Assembly (NCBI GenBank): GCA_023614405.1 | Contig: CM042688.1 | Location: 442,794,028 to 442,858,027, forward strand | Length of the DNA: 64,000 nucleotides | From: Avena insularis | Taxonomy: Eukaryota > Streptophyta > Magnoliopsida > Poales > Poaceae | Direction: 5' to 3' | Shown here: in pieces, positions 11,891 through 23,580 of the stretch | Layout: every line of letters starts with the position of its first letter | Position numbering within the stretch: position 1 is the first letter of the stretch | Translations under genes and position numbers: made by a program | The notes under the pieces: generated by a model | Databases searched by the model: none | The model's input: only the letters and a program-made list of their open reading frames with translations | Told to the model about the DNA's origin: nothing

Positions 11891-13380
11891 GCAGGAATCA
11901 TACCAAGTCAGTCAAGCAAGCGTGAAGTATTCTTAATATGATAGATTGTTATCTTCATATTTCGAGAAGTTCTTGTTAAGCACACAAAGCCACTGACAGA
12001 TTTGTCATGTAAGAGAAGAAGTCCTACAAACTTTAGTATCCTCCTAAATGTTTCCCAAATAAGGATGCATTTTATTTCGTAGCAAACAATTTGTAGGTAT
12101 AATTATCTTTTGGATAACTTGCTAATATAGGGGTTTTGCAACCTAGCTCATTCATTTGGAGCTTGACAATGTATTCCATGTCTTGAGAATCTAGTAGCTT
12201 TACCTCCATGGTAAATGTTGCAAACTTTCTGTTCGGACATGCTGAGTCTGAAGTATCTTTACACTTAACCAAATCTGAATCTCAAGCAGATATGATGGTT
12301 GGTGTTCATCAAGGTTTTTGACGTAGGTATTTTCGAAAATCCGGCAACATTGTTGTAATGGTTGTCACAATTAGCTGGAAGACCTCCACATTCTCTTGAA
12401 TCAGAAATAACAACCACTCTTCATGAGGCTTCTTCTATGATTTGTTGTAGAAGTGGCGCTTATGGTTTCTTTTGTATCCAAAGTCCAAACTTTACTTGAT
12501 GATTGATTGAAGGCTTGTTAGTAGCCTGATAATAGTATCTCGAACATCAAGGAGAACATTTAAAGTAGTGTTGCTAAATGTCTCTCGGTCAATCCCCCAG
12601 ACCCTTTTATGTTGGTAAGAATTTCGTTGATCCAAGTAATTGAAGTCTGAGAATGGAGTTTTTTATCCTTGTTTCATCAGGAATCTTCTTATATATTCAT
12701 CTTTGAGGTGTAAATTGATATCGTGATTGCTGGCTAAGATTTTGATAGAACTGGATGAAAACAGAGTTTCCTTCGGTCCCTCTAATATGTTCGAAGAGTG
12801 ACTATGGTTTTGATAATCAGAAGTTCCTCTTGTTACATGTTCCTTGTGACTCTTATGAGTCCTCTCCACAAAACAACCTTTCTATCTTGACCTTCTGTTG
12901 AATGAAAGAGTGATCCTTCTATATTAAAAGTAGTTCAACATCTTGGTTATCCGTATCTCTATACCTTCAAAGATCTACCTAAGTTGTTTAGTAGAGTTTC
13001 ATCTTTCGAAGTCTGTGGCCATGTTCTTTCCATTGTATGCTCTGCTCTTCAGAAGCTCAAACTCTTCTAAAACTCCATGGTCTAAATCCTTATGAAAACT
13101 AGTTATCTAACAACTTGAAAACCATCTCCTTTTGCTTCCTCCGTTACCTTGATGTGTTTCATGTTCGTTGGCTCTAGAGATGTTATGAAACATCTATCCA
13201 TGAGTTGACCATGAGATACTCTGTTTGTGGTTCTATGTCACTCCCTCTCTTCTTTAGTGTGTGTAGCTAACTCGAAGAGAACAAAGCGCTTCATTCATTC
13301 AATAATGGTGGCATGGAACAACCTCTTCGAGAAGATCGTCGAATTTTAGTGTAACCCTGTTCGTTCTATCTTCCTACTTA
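11891..13380 (+). other. Element B interior, downstream of RT fossil: decayed pol
   Basis: This should hold RNase H, integrase and chromodomain. I find no intact motif. Near 13305-13350 a fragment reading QWWHGTTS faintly recalls the chromodomain 'vQW.hHg.eEAtWE', but this is too weak to call. No other gene is visible. Confidence 0.45.
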
Positions 13381-13418
13381 GGAATCTCGGGACGAGATTT
13401 TGTTAAGGGGGATAGAAC
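13381..13418 (+). promoter_or_regulatory. Polypurine tract region of element B
   Basis: GGGACGAGATTTTGTTAAGG and then GGGATAG directly precede the 3' LTR. The AAGGGGGA core is the expected plus-strand primer, and element D has the same arrangement at 53081-53114. Confidence 0.8.
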
Positions 13419-14015
13419 TATAACACCCCTAGTTTTAGTGACTCTCTAATTAGGGTTTGAGTGTGCATAGCATGATCATCATATCTTAAAATGCATGGAA
13501 GAAAACCATATACAAAAACCCTAAACCCTAACTCTCTCCTCTCTTTCTTTGAAACTTATTCAAAAGGGTGGCTTTTGAATTTTTAAAACTACCAAAATTT
13601 ATGGAGCCCAAATGGATTATAAGGGACCCATAGTATTTTAAATGTTTGCAATAACCTCTGGTATTTTGAAAATATTCAAAATAGTTTGAAATTTGAAAAT
13701 ACGAAGAGAAAAGAGAGAAAACTAAATGGGAAAAGGATTTTCGAAATAAAAACATGTTTCTAACCCTATCTAGGCCAGCAGCCAGCGCAACCCATCTCTT
13801 CCTCTCTTCTCTGCCTCTGCGCGTGTAACAACTAGCAGAAGCCGAAGCCCACCAAAGCCCACACGCAGCCTAGACCCATTGTACTATTTCGTCGAGGCTA
13901 TCATTGTCATCCAACTTCCTCGCTCCCGAAGCAGGTCGCAGGCGCCACCGCGTCGCTCGCTGGCGTGGAGATGCATGCCACCAATGACGCCGACGTCTAC
14001 AAGACCCCCTGGACC

Positions 14016-15278
14016 TGCTAATGGCTCTAAAATATAGCCATCTACGTCAGAATTTAAACTAGATATTATTCATATTTTTGATGAAATATCTCTCTAAACC
14101 CTGCCACTAATGCCTAATATTCAAAGAGGTATATAATCCTTTCTTTTTATATTTTTCCTACGCAGATAATCTCGTTTGAATATGGGAATCACTACATTAA
14201 AGTCAAAGATACGCGATTACCAACAACCAGAAGAAACCAAGAGCCGTGAAGCGGAGGTAGACGCTTTAACGACCAACTATACGACCGGAGAAAAATTGTG
14301 GCTATATAGCTCTGGTCGTATAGTTGGCGCCGCCACTGTTAGGTCAAACAGAACAACTTTTGTGAAGGGACCCCTATAAAAAGAAGCCAGGGGCAGCGAG
14401 AAAACAAGCCAGACCCTCGCCAAAAGTCTCTGCCATAGATCTCTAGCCGCCTCCAGATCTCAAAACCCTTCTCCATATCCATAGCCATATTCCACCACTT
14501 GTAATAGTAGATCTCTTCTTCGATTGGCAACATTGTAAGACTATTTCTATAAATCTTATGATTTTCAATACAATGTTTGTGATTGTTGATCTTATCTCTA
14601 TGTGTGAGTAATTCTCCTTGGGCTAAGGGCTTCGGCCTAGCCATGCAGCGTTTGTATATGTTATTTATCATAGATGGGATCATGTATTAGTTTGTATGAC
14701 ATGATGATTATTATATCCTCTGTTTCCTCAATCTAAGGACTTGTTAGGTACCCAAGACCCCGGGGGTTGAGCCAGGTATAGGGAGTATGAGTAATGACTG
14801 ATCTGCAGGTTGGGAACCCCAGTGACAGAAGGGGTAGTATGGCTGTATGTGAGGGATTTACTTGGGATTAACAGCGACATCACTATGCATATCATTAGTT
14901 CTCTTTCTTCTATGGATGAGGCTAGTAGGTTATTTCTATAAGCGGCTGCGGAGGCAATAGCAATTATGGATGCACTGCCCACATATAATTTATCTTGCTC
15001 TAACAAGTACATGCATACTTTATTTCTATCTTTTATTCCCATCAGATGTTTTGCACAGCTACAGGTGAAACCGAACGCCCTAGGCCCTCTCTCTCCATCA
15101 TCGATAACAACAAAAATACGCAAGCTATTGGTCCGATAAAACACAAAAGGAATTCTAAGACTCCCGAAGGTCCGTTAAAGTAACTTCACTACGCATTCAC
15201 TTCCCGAGGATTTGATAACCTAGGTCTACTAGGGAAAAAGAAGCTACACTACATTCGTAATCTGGATCGAAGGTATCA
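14016..15278 (+). mobile_element. Insertion X: solo-LTR-like, Athila-related
   Basis: The 5' LTR of B reads GGACCTACGAGG without a break, while here GGACCT and ACCTACGAGG are separated by 1.26 kb. ACCT (14013-14016 and 15278-15281) is a possible short target duplication. If the ends are TGCTAATGG...GGTATCA, the unit is TG...CA like an LTR. It has a TATAAAAAG box near 14377 and a tail with GGATTTGATAACCTAGG...AGGGAAAAA, similar to the end of the Athila LTR of element C (GATAACCTTGG...GAGGGAAAA). No PBS, polypurine tract or coding frame is present, so a solo LTR is the best guess. Confidence 0.5.
14273..14327. repeat. 14-bp inverted repeat inside X
   Basis: CCAACTATACGACC (14273-14286) and GGTCGTATAGTTGG (14314-14327) are perfect inverted complements around a 27-base loop, about 50 bp upstream of the TATA-like box. 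Confidence 0.85.
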
Positions 15279-18090
15279 CCTACGAGGAACCCTAGCCGTG
15301 CCCAGTTCTTTTTCCCTTCCTCTCTCTTCCTCTTCTAACCGGAGCCCGAAACCCTAGCTCCCAGGTCCTCTTCCTTCCCGCCGTCTCTGGTCACCCTGGG
15401 CCAAGCCGAGGACACCACGATGACCGCCTCGTCACCCTCTACCTCCTCCATGAAGCGTGCATACTGGGAAGGCTGCACCTCGCCAGAATCGAGCTCGTCC
15501 TCATTACCGGCCGTTGCAGTCATCGCTTCGATTTGACACTGTCCGACCATCCTCGGCCTCGCCGACCCCACCATCGCGACAAGGTTGATCTTCTAGTCAT
15601 CATGTACCTTCTCTATCTCCCTCTCGCCCTAGTTCGAGCTAGCATCGAGCACCTGCCGCCGCCGTAGCTATCCGCTGTTGATCGGCTTGCTCTAGTTACC
15701 AATCGTGAGCAGCGCCGCTAGTTTCTAGTAGCCTGTGTCGCCCTCTCTCGAACACCCCAACCACGCTAGCCTGCACCGCCCCTAGCGCCGGATTCGAACC
15801 CTAGCAGAGGGCATCTCCATTGTTGACGTCATCATGATGTCAGCATGATGCATTAAGGCCTTTTCTTTTATTAAATCTTTTATGTAATTATTTTAATAAA
15901 TGAAAATACTGACAGGTGGGCCCAATCTGTCAGGTTTTTAATCTTTTTGGAATTTTTTTCTGAAATGATTAAAAATATGACGTGTGGGTCTAGGTTATAA
16001 GATATTTTACATAATATCCAATTTTTTTATTGTTTTAAAAATGATTTAAAAATGGATTTAAAATTGGGAAAATCATAACTAATTCATTTTGAGTCAGAAA
16101 AATACAAATAATATATCAAAATGTTTAGAAAAATGAGATCTATCTCATAGCATCGAAATCATGCATTGTTGAACAACTACAATTGCAAGTCTAATTATAA
16201 GAACCAATTGAACCCTATAGGTGATTCCGAGGTTCCCCTTGTTCTAGGGTTTGCACCCCTCGGACCCTGTTTAAAATGACCAAGCATGTCCTAGGGTTTC
16301 AATTCAATGTTATTTAACTTGTCATATCATCATCCCTGCTTGAGCATTGCATCGATGCCACATGTCGATTGTTTTCCCCTTTCTTTCCGGTGTTTGCTTC
16401 TTTTCGGTAGAATCAGATACTGACTCTGAGATTGAAGACCGAGATCAACACCATCGAAGATCGAAGGTCAATACTTGACCAACTGTAATCAAGTCAAGCT
16501 GACAAACCCTGAAGACCTATAGTTGGGTATCAACAAGCAAAGGCAAGCATAGACCCACACATGATATAATCCTACGATTTCAAAGTATTTCATTCCTGCC
16601 ATGTGCATACGATTCTAAAGTCTTTTATCGATAGATAGAGTAATCCTATCTGATGCATGTTACCTTGGTAGCCTATACTCCCTGACCCACTGCTCCTAGC
16701 ATAACCAGGGTTTGGATTATGAGCTTCGCTAGAGCTATTTATGTCCGTTGTGCTTAGCCATGCTTAGCTGTTACCGCTGGTCCACCCGGTTGATGAATCA
16801 GAGCTGCGAATGAACCTAGTTCGACAGGATGACGTGGTATGATCAGAGATGAAAGTTAAACATGCTAAGGCTTGTATGGGAGGCCACGTCGGGTTGTGGT
16901 TTTTCCAGTCCCATACTTGCCACCACTAGGATCCGAGTTCTTGCCTCTTGAACAAAGACGAGCATACAACCACACGGGGGCCTGGAAACCCCCTCGACCA
17001 ACTAACTTGCCTACTATATTCCATGAGTCACATAGTTCGGGTGTTCCATTCGACATATGCATTTGTGTATTCTCGAAGGCGGTGAAGGAGGTGCATTCAT
17101 ACATGTAGGTAAGCGTGGCCGGGAACAAGAGAGGCACGACCTCCGTAATCTTGAACCCTGCACATATCTCCAGGGACCGACTTTGGGACTTGACCCGTTA
17201 TGGCGGCATCTCCTTAGGGCGTGACTCATGGTCTCAGCGAAAGCAAGGTAAAGGTCGTGGTCAACCACTCTCTGCCGGCCTTCCAAGGAAGAGGGCTAAT
17301 GATCTTACACTAAGAATCGGTTAGTGCATGTGGGTAAAGTTGTACACCTCTATAGGGTAATAATCTTTTCTAAAAGTCGTGTCCACAATTATGGACGACT
17401 TGGGAATGGATGTGATGATCATAGAGAACTATAACCTAATCGTAAAATTTGGCAAGTAAGTAAAGTGTGTTCTAAGGATGCTTCCTCAGGGATTGAGGGG
17501 GTGATCCTAGTTGACAGGTTCAGCTGATAAAGATTCAGTGGATATCAAAGATGATCAAAGCTATATATGTCACTTTCTTATCCTCTTTAAAATGTTCTAT
17601 TTATTCGAGCTTATCCTACCTCTTTTAGAAAGAAAGTTAGCTTTATGGAAAATAATCTCACCAGCCATAAGTCTTGCATAGTACACCCTGTACTCAGCCT
17701 TGCTTTGTTGATACTTTTGCAACAGGTAAGCGTTACCGTAGAAGAAGAGTTTGTTACATTGACATCGACGAGTAGCTTGGGGTTCCTGAACGCCAGCCTG
17801 GAATCTATGCAATGGGACGTCATCATTATGCTTTAGGCCTCTTAGGCCATTTTTTAAGTTTTCTATACTTAATAGTATAATTGGCCTTCCGTTGTTTGGT
17901 GTTTATGGTCAGTGACATATTCATGCAATATTTTGGTTCTTTGCCTAGTTATGAGCTCGCTGTAATAACATTTGTGTCATAAGGTCACTGTTGTGTTACC
18001 GATTTTTCACTGGATATCCTAAAGCTCTAGGTTAAGCTTATGTCAGGCTAAGGTCTAGGATTTGTCTAGCCCTAATCCCGGGGTGTCACA

Positions 18091-18095
18091 TGTAT
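18091..18095 (+). repeat. Target-site duplication of element B, right copy (TGTAT)
   Basis: Identical to 6313-6317. The LTR of A resumes directly afterwards. Confidence 0.9.
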
Positions 18096-18246
18096 GTTCT
18101 GTGGGTTCCATCATGGACTATTGTGTAATGATATTACTTTGTTTTCCACCCGCATGCAAGTGCCTGGTGGGCATATTTGAATCGTTTCAATGTGGGTTTG
18201 GCGGGAATCGCTGAAACTTGCATAGAGCCGATTCGAGGGTGTTACA
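18096..18246 (+). mobile_element. 5' LTR of element A, right end
   Basis: The 151 bp from the end of B to GGGTGTTACA completes the LTR of A. The CA end is followed three bases later by a PBS. Confidence 0.8.
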
Positions 18247-18249
18247 AAG

Positions 18250-18261
18250 TGCTATCAGAGC
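18250..18261 (+). promoter_or_regulatory. Primer-binding site of element A (one mismatch)
   Basis: TGCTATCAGAGC differs from the initiator-Met PBS TGGTATCAGAGC by one base. Its place directly after an LTR end supports the call. Confidence 0.75.
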
Positions 18262-19199
18262 TCAGCAGTTGCGATACCCCACTGGTCAAGCCTGTAGGAT
18301 AACCTAGCGAATGGCTGATGTAGAGTGTCAAAACTACTTTGCAAAATCTGTTGGATAGAGCTGATTAGGTCTGCTTTTACTCCTTACCTCTATGCTATTC
18401 TCCTCTTACCTTCACGTTTTGAATCTGTTCTCTTACCTTGCTTCGAGTCTAGGACTTCTCGTGGTTGGGATTCTATCGTACCTTAAGGGTTTCACTTCCT
18501 CCTTTTTATAATTGTGGATCTACAATCATCTAATCCGCATCTCGTTTGTTGTACCCTTCATCCAATCTTTTTGGTCCTTGAACTCTTTATCTGTTTCTAC
18601 ACCTAGACGGATATCTGTATCGTTGAAAAACATTATGAGAAGGATGAGCATTGGTGAAGTTGGAGTATACCTTGAGCATGTGTTGTTCATGCCAATGGAA
18701 CCATCGTGAAACCTAATCATTGTGTCTTTTCATACGATTTCTTTTGTATCTTCTGGTGGTCCCCAACGCGACGACATCATCTATGAAGAATCTGCATCAT
18801 GCCTGTGTTTTCTGAAGCTTTACGAACATCGCTTGTAAAGATGTTTAGTCTGAATTCTGAGAGTTGGTTGCACGATTCTTTTGTTCATGTATAGAGTAAT
18901 GCTTTGAGTGCGGGATGGAGTAGCTACCATACCACTACTTTTATCATTCGCTCTTGTACATTGAACTGGGGGACTCAATGTGACTTTTACTCCTTTCATG
19001 GAAGTTATGGGTGTCATTATCTATCGAGACCTCTACCTTCGTATTTTGTTTCTCCAGAGTGTCCTCTCAACGAACGCGAGCTATGACCTCTCGTTGGTGG
19101 TGTCGCCGTTTTCAACCTAGAGCAAGAGTTTTTGTTAGTGGTGTTGCGAGGACCTACCCTGTCATGGTGTGGAACACATCAGTGCTATCGGGGATGGCA
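18262..19199 (+). other. Element A interior: no gene visible
   Basis: About 0.94 kb of AT-moderate sequence with only short chance frames. No gag, protease, RT or integrase motif is readable. Either A has lost its coding region or it is a family that never carried one. Confidence 0.6.
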
Positions 19200-20092
19200 T
19201 GAGAGGGGACAATCAAGATGCTACTGGTGGCTACTCGCAACGGGTTGGGAATAGATACTGCAAACACAGTAATGTACCCAGGTTCAGAGCCCTCTTGTCG
19301 AGGTAACACTCCTACTCCTGCAAGGATCTACAATATGGGGAGCTGATACTCAATACAAGTGCTCCTTGAGTTGTTTCCCTAGCTGCTATCGAGAGCTGGA
19401 GGAAGATAAACTGCCCAACTTATTGGTTTTGGCTAGATTCTAACTTGTAATGCGTTACCTAGAACCCTGGCTCTACCCCTCCTTATATACTGGTGGAAGG
19501 GTAGGTTACAATGTGGGATCTAGGGTTTACTGTTTGGGCTTTGGGTTTACAAAGCGGGCCGGCTGCCGGGTCCAGCCGGTGGTCCAGGACCCGGTCAAGC
19601 TCAAGTACAGGTGGGGACAACGCCACAGCGTTTCAGCATCGCCGCTTTGGGCGTCACCTGGTACTTTATCCATCAGCTTAGTGCTTTATTTGTCAACCGA
19701 AGCTTTATCTGTCAGCCGGTGCTTTACTCATCAGCCTCCAGCCTTCGCGCTTTAGCATCCTCGTCTTGTAGTGTCGGTAGGGTGGTGTGCCAGCCTGTCC
19801 GGTCAAGGGTGCACTCAGCGAGGAGCGTCATCCTCCCTCGTACTTTTGTCCAATGGATCTGAGGAGGCCGGGTAGAGGAGGCTACCGAGGCGGCTCTCCT
19901 GGCCACCCGGCTGGACGGGCCAGCCGGGGAATCTTGAGTCAGACCGGGTGGAGCGTTCCACCCGACTGTGTTTCTCTGTCTTGAAGCCATCCGGCCAGGT
20001 CTCCTTGGAGCCGGCCAGTTGAACCTGGCTTGGCCTACTTGAGGGTCATCCCTCGACATACCCGAAGCGAGAAGGCCTTCTTTCCCGCAACA
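19200..20092 (-). mobile_element. Fragment Y: minus-strand solo-LTR-like insertion
   Basis: Read on the minus strand it begins TGTTGCGGG and ends CCCCTCTCA, that is TG...CA over 893 bp. It has a TATATAAGGAGGGG promoter-like box (plus 19484-19497) and the GGGTATGTCGAGGG and CCCAGGTTC blocks common in grass gypsy LTRs. CATGAG occurs at both edges (19198-19203 and 20091-20096) and may be the scar of the insertion, although this repeat overlaps the TG...CA ends. Family not identified. Confidence 0.45.
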
Positions 20093-20100
20093 TGAGGCAG

Positions 20101-20137
20101 ATCTCGAGGGCGAGATCCATTGTTAGTGGTGTCGAAT
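20101..20137 (+). promoter_or_regulatory. Polypurine tract region of element A
   Basis: ATCTCGAGGGCGAGATCC and the following GTTAGTGGTG lie directly before the 3' LTR. The sequence resembles the GAGGACGAGAT...AAGTGGGG block that precedes the 3' LTR in Tekay-type elements, with the G run eroded. Confidence 0.6.
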
Positions 20138-20967
20138 TGTAGCACCCCGGGTAAAACCCCTACTAGAAAATAGCTTGGTTTTTTTGTTTTGTGCATCATC
20201 ATGACTGCATGCTCATGTCATCATGCCACATTGGATTTGAGCATCTTCATGTTTGCATGCATATAATTTTCCTAAACTATTTTCTAAAAGGCTACCTTTG
20301 TTTTTCTAATTATCCCCCGTCTCTATTTCAAATTAAAACCCCGGCCTATTTCCAGATATTTTGTTTTGTCTAAAAGCTGTTTACAAAAATAATCTTTGAA
20401 ATTAATACAAACTAAAAGAAATTAAAACTATTTTTGTTCTAGGGGAGGATGCCACCGGCCAGGCCCAAAGGGCCCGACTAGCAGCAACCTACAACCTCGG
20501 AATCGAGCCTAACCCTAATCCTCCTACCTTACCCCAAACCAAACCCACCCTGAATCGCCGCAAGCAATCCCTGGCCCCACCCCCACGCGCTTCATGCCGA
20601 GCGCGCGATCCCAGCTTCTCCCCACCTGGCCCCGCTCCCTCGCGACCCAACCCCACCGCCAGCACCCAGGCCTGCTCGGCTCTCTCCTTCCCCTCAACGT
20701 CCTCCCCACCTACCCCCGCTACTCCCTGCTCCCTCTCTCCGAGCCGCTGCCGCCTGTGCTCCAACCAGCGGCCGCCCCGCTCGATCCCTACCTCCGAGCC
20801 AACCACCGCGAGCCATCCCTTCGTAGTGCACTCCCGCTGCCGGCGACCACCACCCAAGCTGCACACCCACGGTATCGCCTCCTCGTCTTCCCTGGGGCCT
20901 GCCACCGAGCTCGCCCACCACCGCTGCTTCCTCCCTCTGCCCGTGGTGCCATCGACGCCTACACAGC
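20138..20967 (+). mobile_element. 3' LTR of element A, part 1
   Basis: TGTAGCACCCCGGG and the next 830 bp match 2691-3480. The LTR is interrupted after ACAGC by element C. Confidence 0.85.
20963..20967 (+). repeat. Target-site duplication of element C, left copy (ACAGC)
   Basis: ACAGC precedes the TG of C and recurs at 26255-26259. The uninterrupted LTR of A at 3479-3495 supports a single original copy at this place. Confidence 0.85.
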
Positions 20968-22544
20968 TGATACATTGCAAATGTATCTATAATTTTTGAT
21001 GTTCCATGCTTGGTTTTATCTAATTTCTTATGTTTAGTCCACACTTTGGAGTAATTTTCATATGATTTCTTGGACTAACCTATTAACAAGAGCCACAGTG
21101 CCAGCTGCCTGTTTTCTGCTGTTTTTGGTTCCAGGAAAGTTAGAAAATGAATATTCTTGGAATTGGACGGGACAAAAGCCAAAGTGCCTGTTTTTCCAGA
21201 AGACATCTGATGCCAGAATATGGGACGGAGAAGAGCTCGGGGCCGGCCACAGCTGGCTGGCCACAACCACGCTTAGGGGGTGGCCGACCAACACCCCTCG
21301 GCCTCTCCTTCCGCCTTTATATTGCCCTCGGTACCAAAACCCTAAGTATCCGATCAAAATTCCACGAAAGAGTCTGTAGCCGCCGTCATCTCCATCCCTA
21401 GACTGGGAGGGATCTGAAGCTCTTCCTGGCACCTTGTCGGAGAGGGGAATTCACCCTGGAGGCCTTCTTCATCATCATGCAAGCCTCTGGTGTGATGCGT
21501 GAGTAGTTCATCTCTGGACTACGGGTCCATGTAGTAGCTAGATGGCTGGTTCTCCTCCTTCGTGCTTTCATGTTTAGATCTTGTGAGCTTCGTTCATGAT
21601 CAAGATCATCTTTTTGCAATTCTGCATGTTGTGTTTGCGGGGATCCGATGGATATTGAGATGCTATTTCAGATTGATTATTGATTCTATCATGTCTTTGT
21701 TATTTGTGATCTTGCATGCTTTCTGTTGTTAGTAGCTATCTTGGCCAAGTAGATGCTAGCAACTCCAAGAGTTAGTATTTATGCTCGATAGTGGGTTCAT
21801 GCCTCTGGTAATCTGGGGAAGTGATAGAAATCTCTAAGGTACTAGATGTGCTGTTGCTACTAGGGAGAAAACAACAATCCTTTGTTCATAAAACAATCAT
21901 ATTGTTTACTTTACATGCAATTCGTAATGCAATAATCTATTGCTTGCAACTTAATACTGGAGGGGGTTCAGATGATAACCTGAAGGTGGATTATTAGTCA
22001 TAGATGCAGTTGGATGGCGGTCTATGTATAATGTTGTAATGCCTAATCAAGTTCCAAAGGGGTCAAGATGATTAGTATATCCATGTATTGCTTTCTCGAT
22101 GTTTGTCAATTGCCCCACTGTAATTTGTTCACCCAGCATGTTATCTATCTTAAGGAGAGCCACCTCTAGTGAACTATGGACCCTGATCCTTTCTTTTACA
22201 TACAATCTATAAACTGTTTACTGCTTTGTGTTTACTTTCTGCAAACTATTACTTCCTTCCATTCGATACGTTTAATCCTTTGTTTTCAGCAAAACCGGTG
22301 AGATTGATAACCTCATCACAAGTTGGGGGCAAAGTTCTGTGGTTGTGTTGTGCAGGTCTCCACGTTGCTGCTACCACCGGTAGTGCGCCCTGCCAACGTT
22401 CAGCTAGCTACACCTTTGGGGTGTTTCCTTGCTCCTACTGGATTGATAACCTTGGTTTCTTACTGAGGGAAAACTTGCTGCTGTGCTCATCATACCTTCC
22501 TCTTGGGGTTCCCCAACAAGCTCGATATATTTGGGCCATCAACA
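20968..22544 (+). mobile_element. 5' LTR of element C
   Basis: It is 1577 bp, from TGATACATTG to CATCAACA. It is closely similar to C' (43325-44564) through block 21460-22160. A TTATATTG box near 21319 may be the promoter. The 3' end contains GATTGATAACCTTGG...GAGGGAAAA, typical of Triticeae Athila LTRs. Confidence 0.85.
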
Positions 22545-22552
22545 ATTTTTTC

Positions 22553-22570
22553 TGGCGCCGTTGCCGGGGA
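22553..22570 (+). promoter_or_regulatory. Primer-binding site of element C (Athila type)
   Basis: TGGCGCCGTTGCCGGGGA is the standard PBS of Athila elements, usually ascribed to tRNA-Asp. It lies eight bases after the LTR end. Confidence 0.9.
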
Positions 22571-22770
22571 GTCAAGGACATTTTCACAAGGGGAGTCCCT
22601 CATAACCAATCTCTTTACTTTGTTATTTTTGTTTTGCTTAGTTTCTTTTTGCTTTGTTTGCTTGTTTCTTTATCAAAAACACAAAAAAATTAGTTTTACA
22701 AGTTTGCTTCCTTATTTAAAAACACAAAAAATTTAGTCTCCTTTAGTTGTTGCCTCTTCCTTAGCTCACC

Positions 22771-23580
22771 ATGTTGATCCCTAAATTCACCCTGAAAGAT
22801 CTTTCAATTGGTAGTGGTTCTATAATTGGGAAAGATAATATTGAAGAATTCTTTAATCATGTTAGTAAGCATGAAGATACCGAGGATAGATCCCTTGCAG
22901 AACTTGCTCCAAACTAATATTGAAGAATTCTTTAATCATGTTAGTAAGCATGAAGATACTGAGGATAGATCCCTTGCAGAACTTGCTCCAAACTATGAGA
23001 TTGCTGCAGCTTCTTTAATTCACATGTTAGAAGCTAGGTTTGTTAACCTCAACCCCTTAATGCAAGTAATGTTTCTTAAACTTAAAGAAACTGAGGACCC
23101 TGAAAAGAGGGATTTTATTCTAGAAACTTTGTTTAAGGAATTCTATGATGTTGCCAAGGAAGCTAGAAAAGTCTTTGAATGTTTCAATATGTTAAGCTCA
23201 TGAGTAGATGTTGTTGGTACACGAGAAAAGATGAGAAAAACTGAACTTAATGGGGAGGAAATTAAGATACCAACACCTTTAAAACTAGTAGCAATGCATG
23301 AAGCCATAGAAAAGAATCTTGATTGGATCGTTCCTAAAAACCCGTTTGATGAAAATAGTGAACCTAAGAGCATTGAGAGAGGATCCTCTAGAACTTATTT
23401 GGATGAGATACCTTGTCTTGTTGAATATATTTCTAGTATTAATCTTAATGCTTCTTCATTTGAGAACACTTGATTCTTTCTTGCTTCTTATGCCTAACTT
23501 AAAGGCGTTAAAGAAAAGTACTTATTGGGAGATGACCCAAAAGTTTTAGATGAGTCTTGGAAGTTATTACTTCAGTAATA
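22771..23580 (+). pseudogene. gag-like frame of element C, broken by a tandem duplication
   Basis: The frame opens with ATG at 22771 (MLIPKFTLKDLSIGSG) and reads 48 codons to a TAA created at the junction of a 79-bp tandem duplication. Because 79 is one more than a multiple of three, the downstream frame is shifted by one and continues as YEIAAASLIHMLEARF up to a TGA at 23201-23203. The same frame then resumes with REKMRKTELNGEEIKIP to 23473. Further codons (DDPKVLDESWKLLLQ) lie in another frame. The position just after the PBS suggests a gag-related protein of a Sabrina-like element, but I cannot name its domain. It is a broken copy. Confidence 0.6.
22836..22993 (+). repeat. 79-bp perfect-phase tandem duplication
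   Basis: TAATATTGAAGAATTC starts at 22836 and again at 22915. The two 79-bp copies differ by a single base that I can see (ACCGAGG against ACTGAGG). The duplication interrupts the gag-like frame. Confidence 0.93.

Larger units (their letters stand above)
6318..18090 (+). mobile_element. Element B: complete Ty3/gypsy element nested in A
   Basis: Both LTRs are present (6318-9739 and 13419-18090), with a PBS at 9745-9756, a polypurine tract at about 13401-13417 and flanking TGTAT duplications. Total length is 11.77 kb, of which 1.26 kb is a further insertion in the 3' LTR. The interior is only 3.7 kb and badly decayed, with a recognisable RT fossil at 11515-11890. The sequence GGGACGAGATTTTGTTAAGG before the 3' LTR and the initiator-Met PBS point to the Tekay/Del chromovirus group. 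The two LTRs differ at many positions, so the insertion is old. Confidence 0.92.
13419..18090 (+). mobile_element. 3' LTR of element B (interrupted by X)
   Basis: Starts TATAACACCCCTAG and ends GGGTGTCACA. Without the insertion at 14017-15277 it matches the 5' LTR in length and order. It includes the segments 16200-16700 and 17590-17830, which are nearly identical to 7860-8330 and 9210-9490. Confidence 0.9.

Noticed and set aside
19450..19755. A 101-codon plus-strand frame in fragment Y.
   Set aside because: The TATA box and LTR ends point to the minus strand, and the frame has no recognisable motif.
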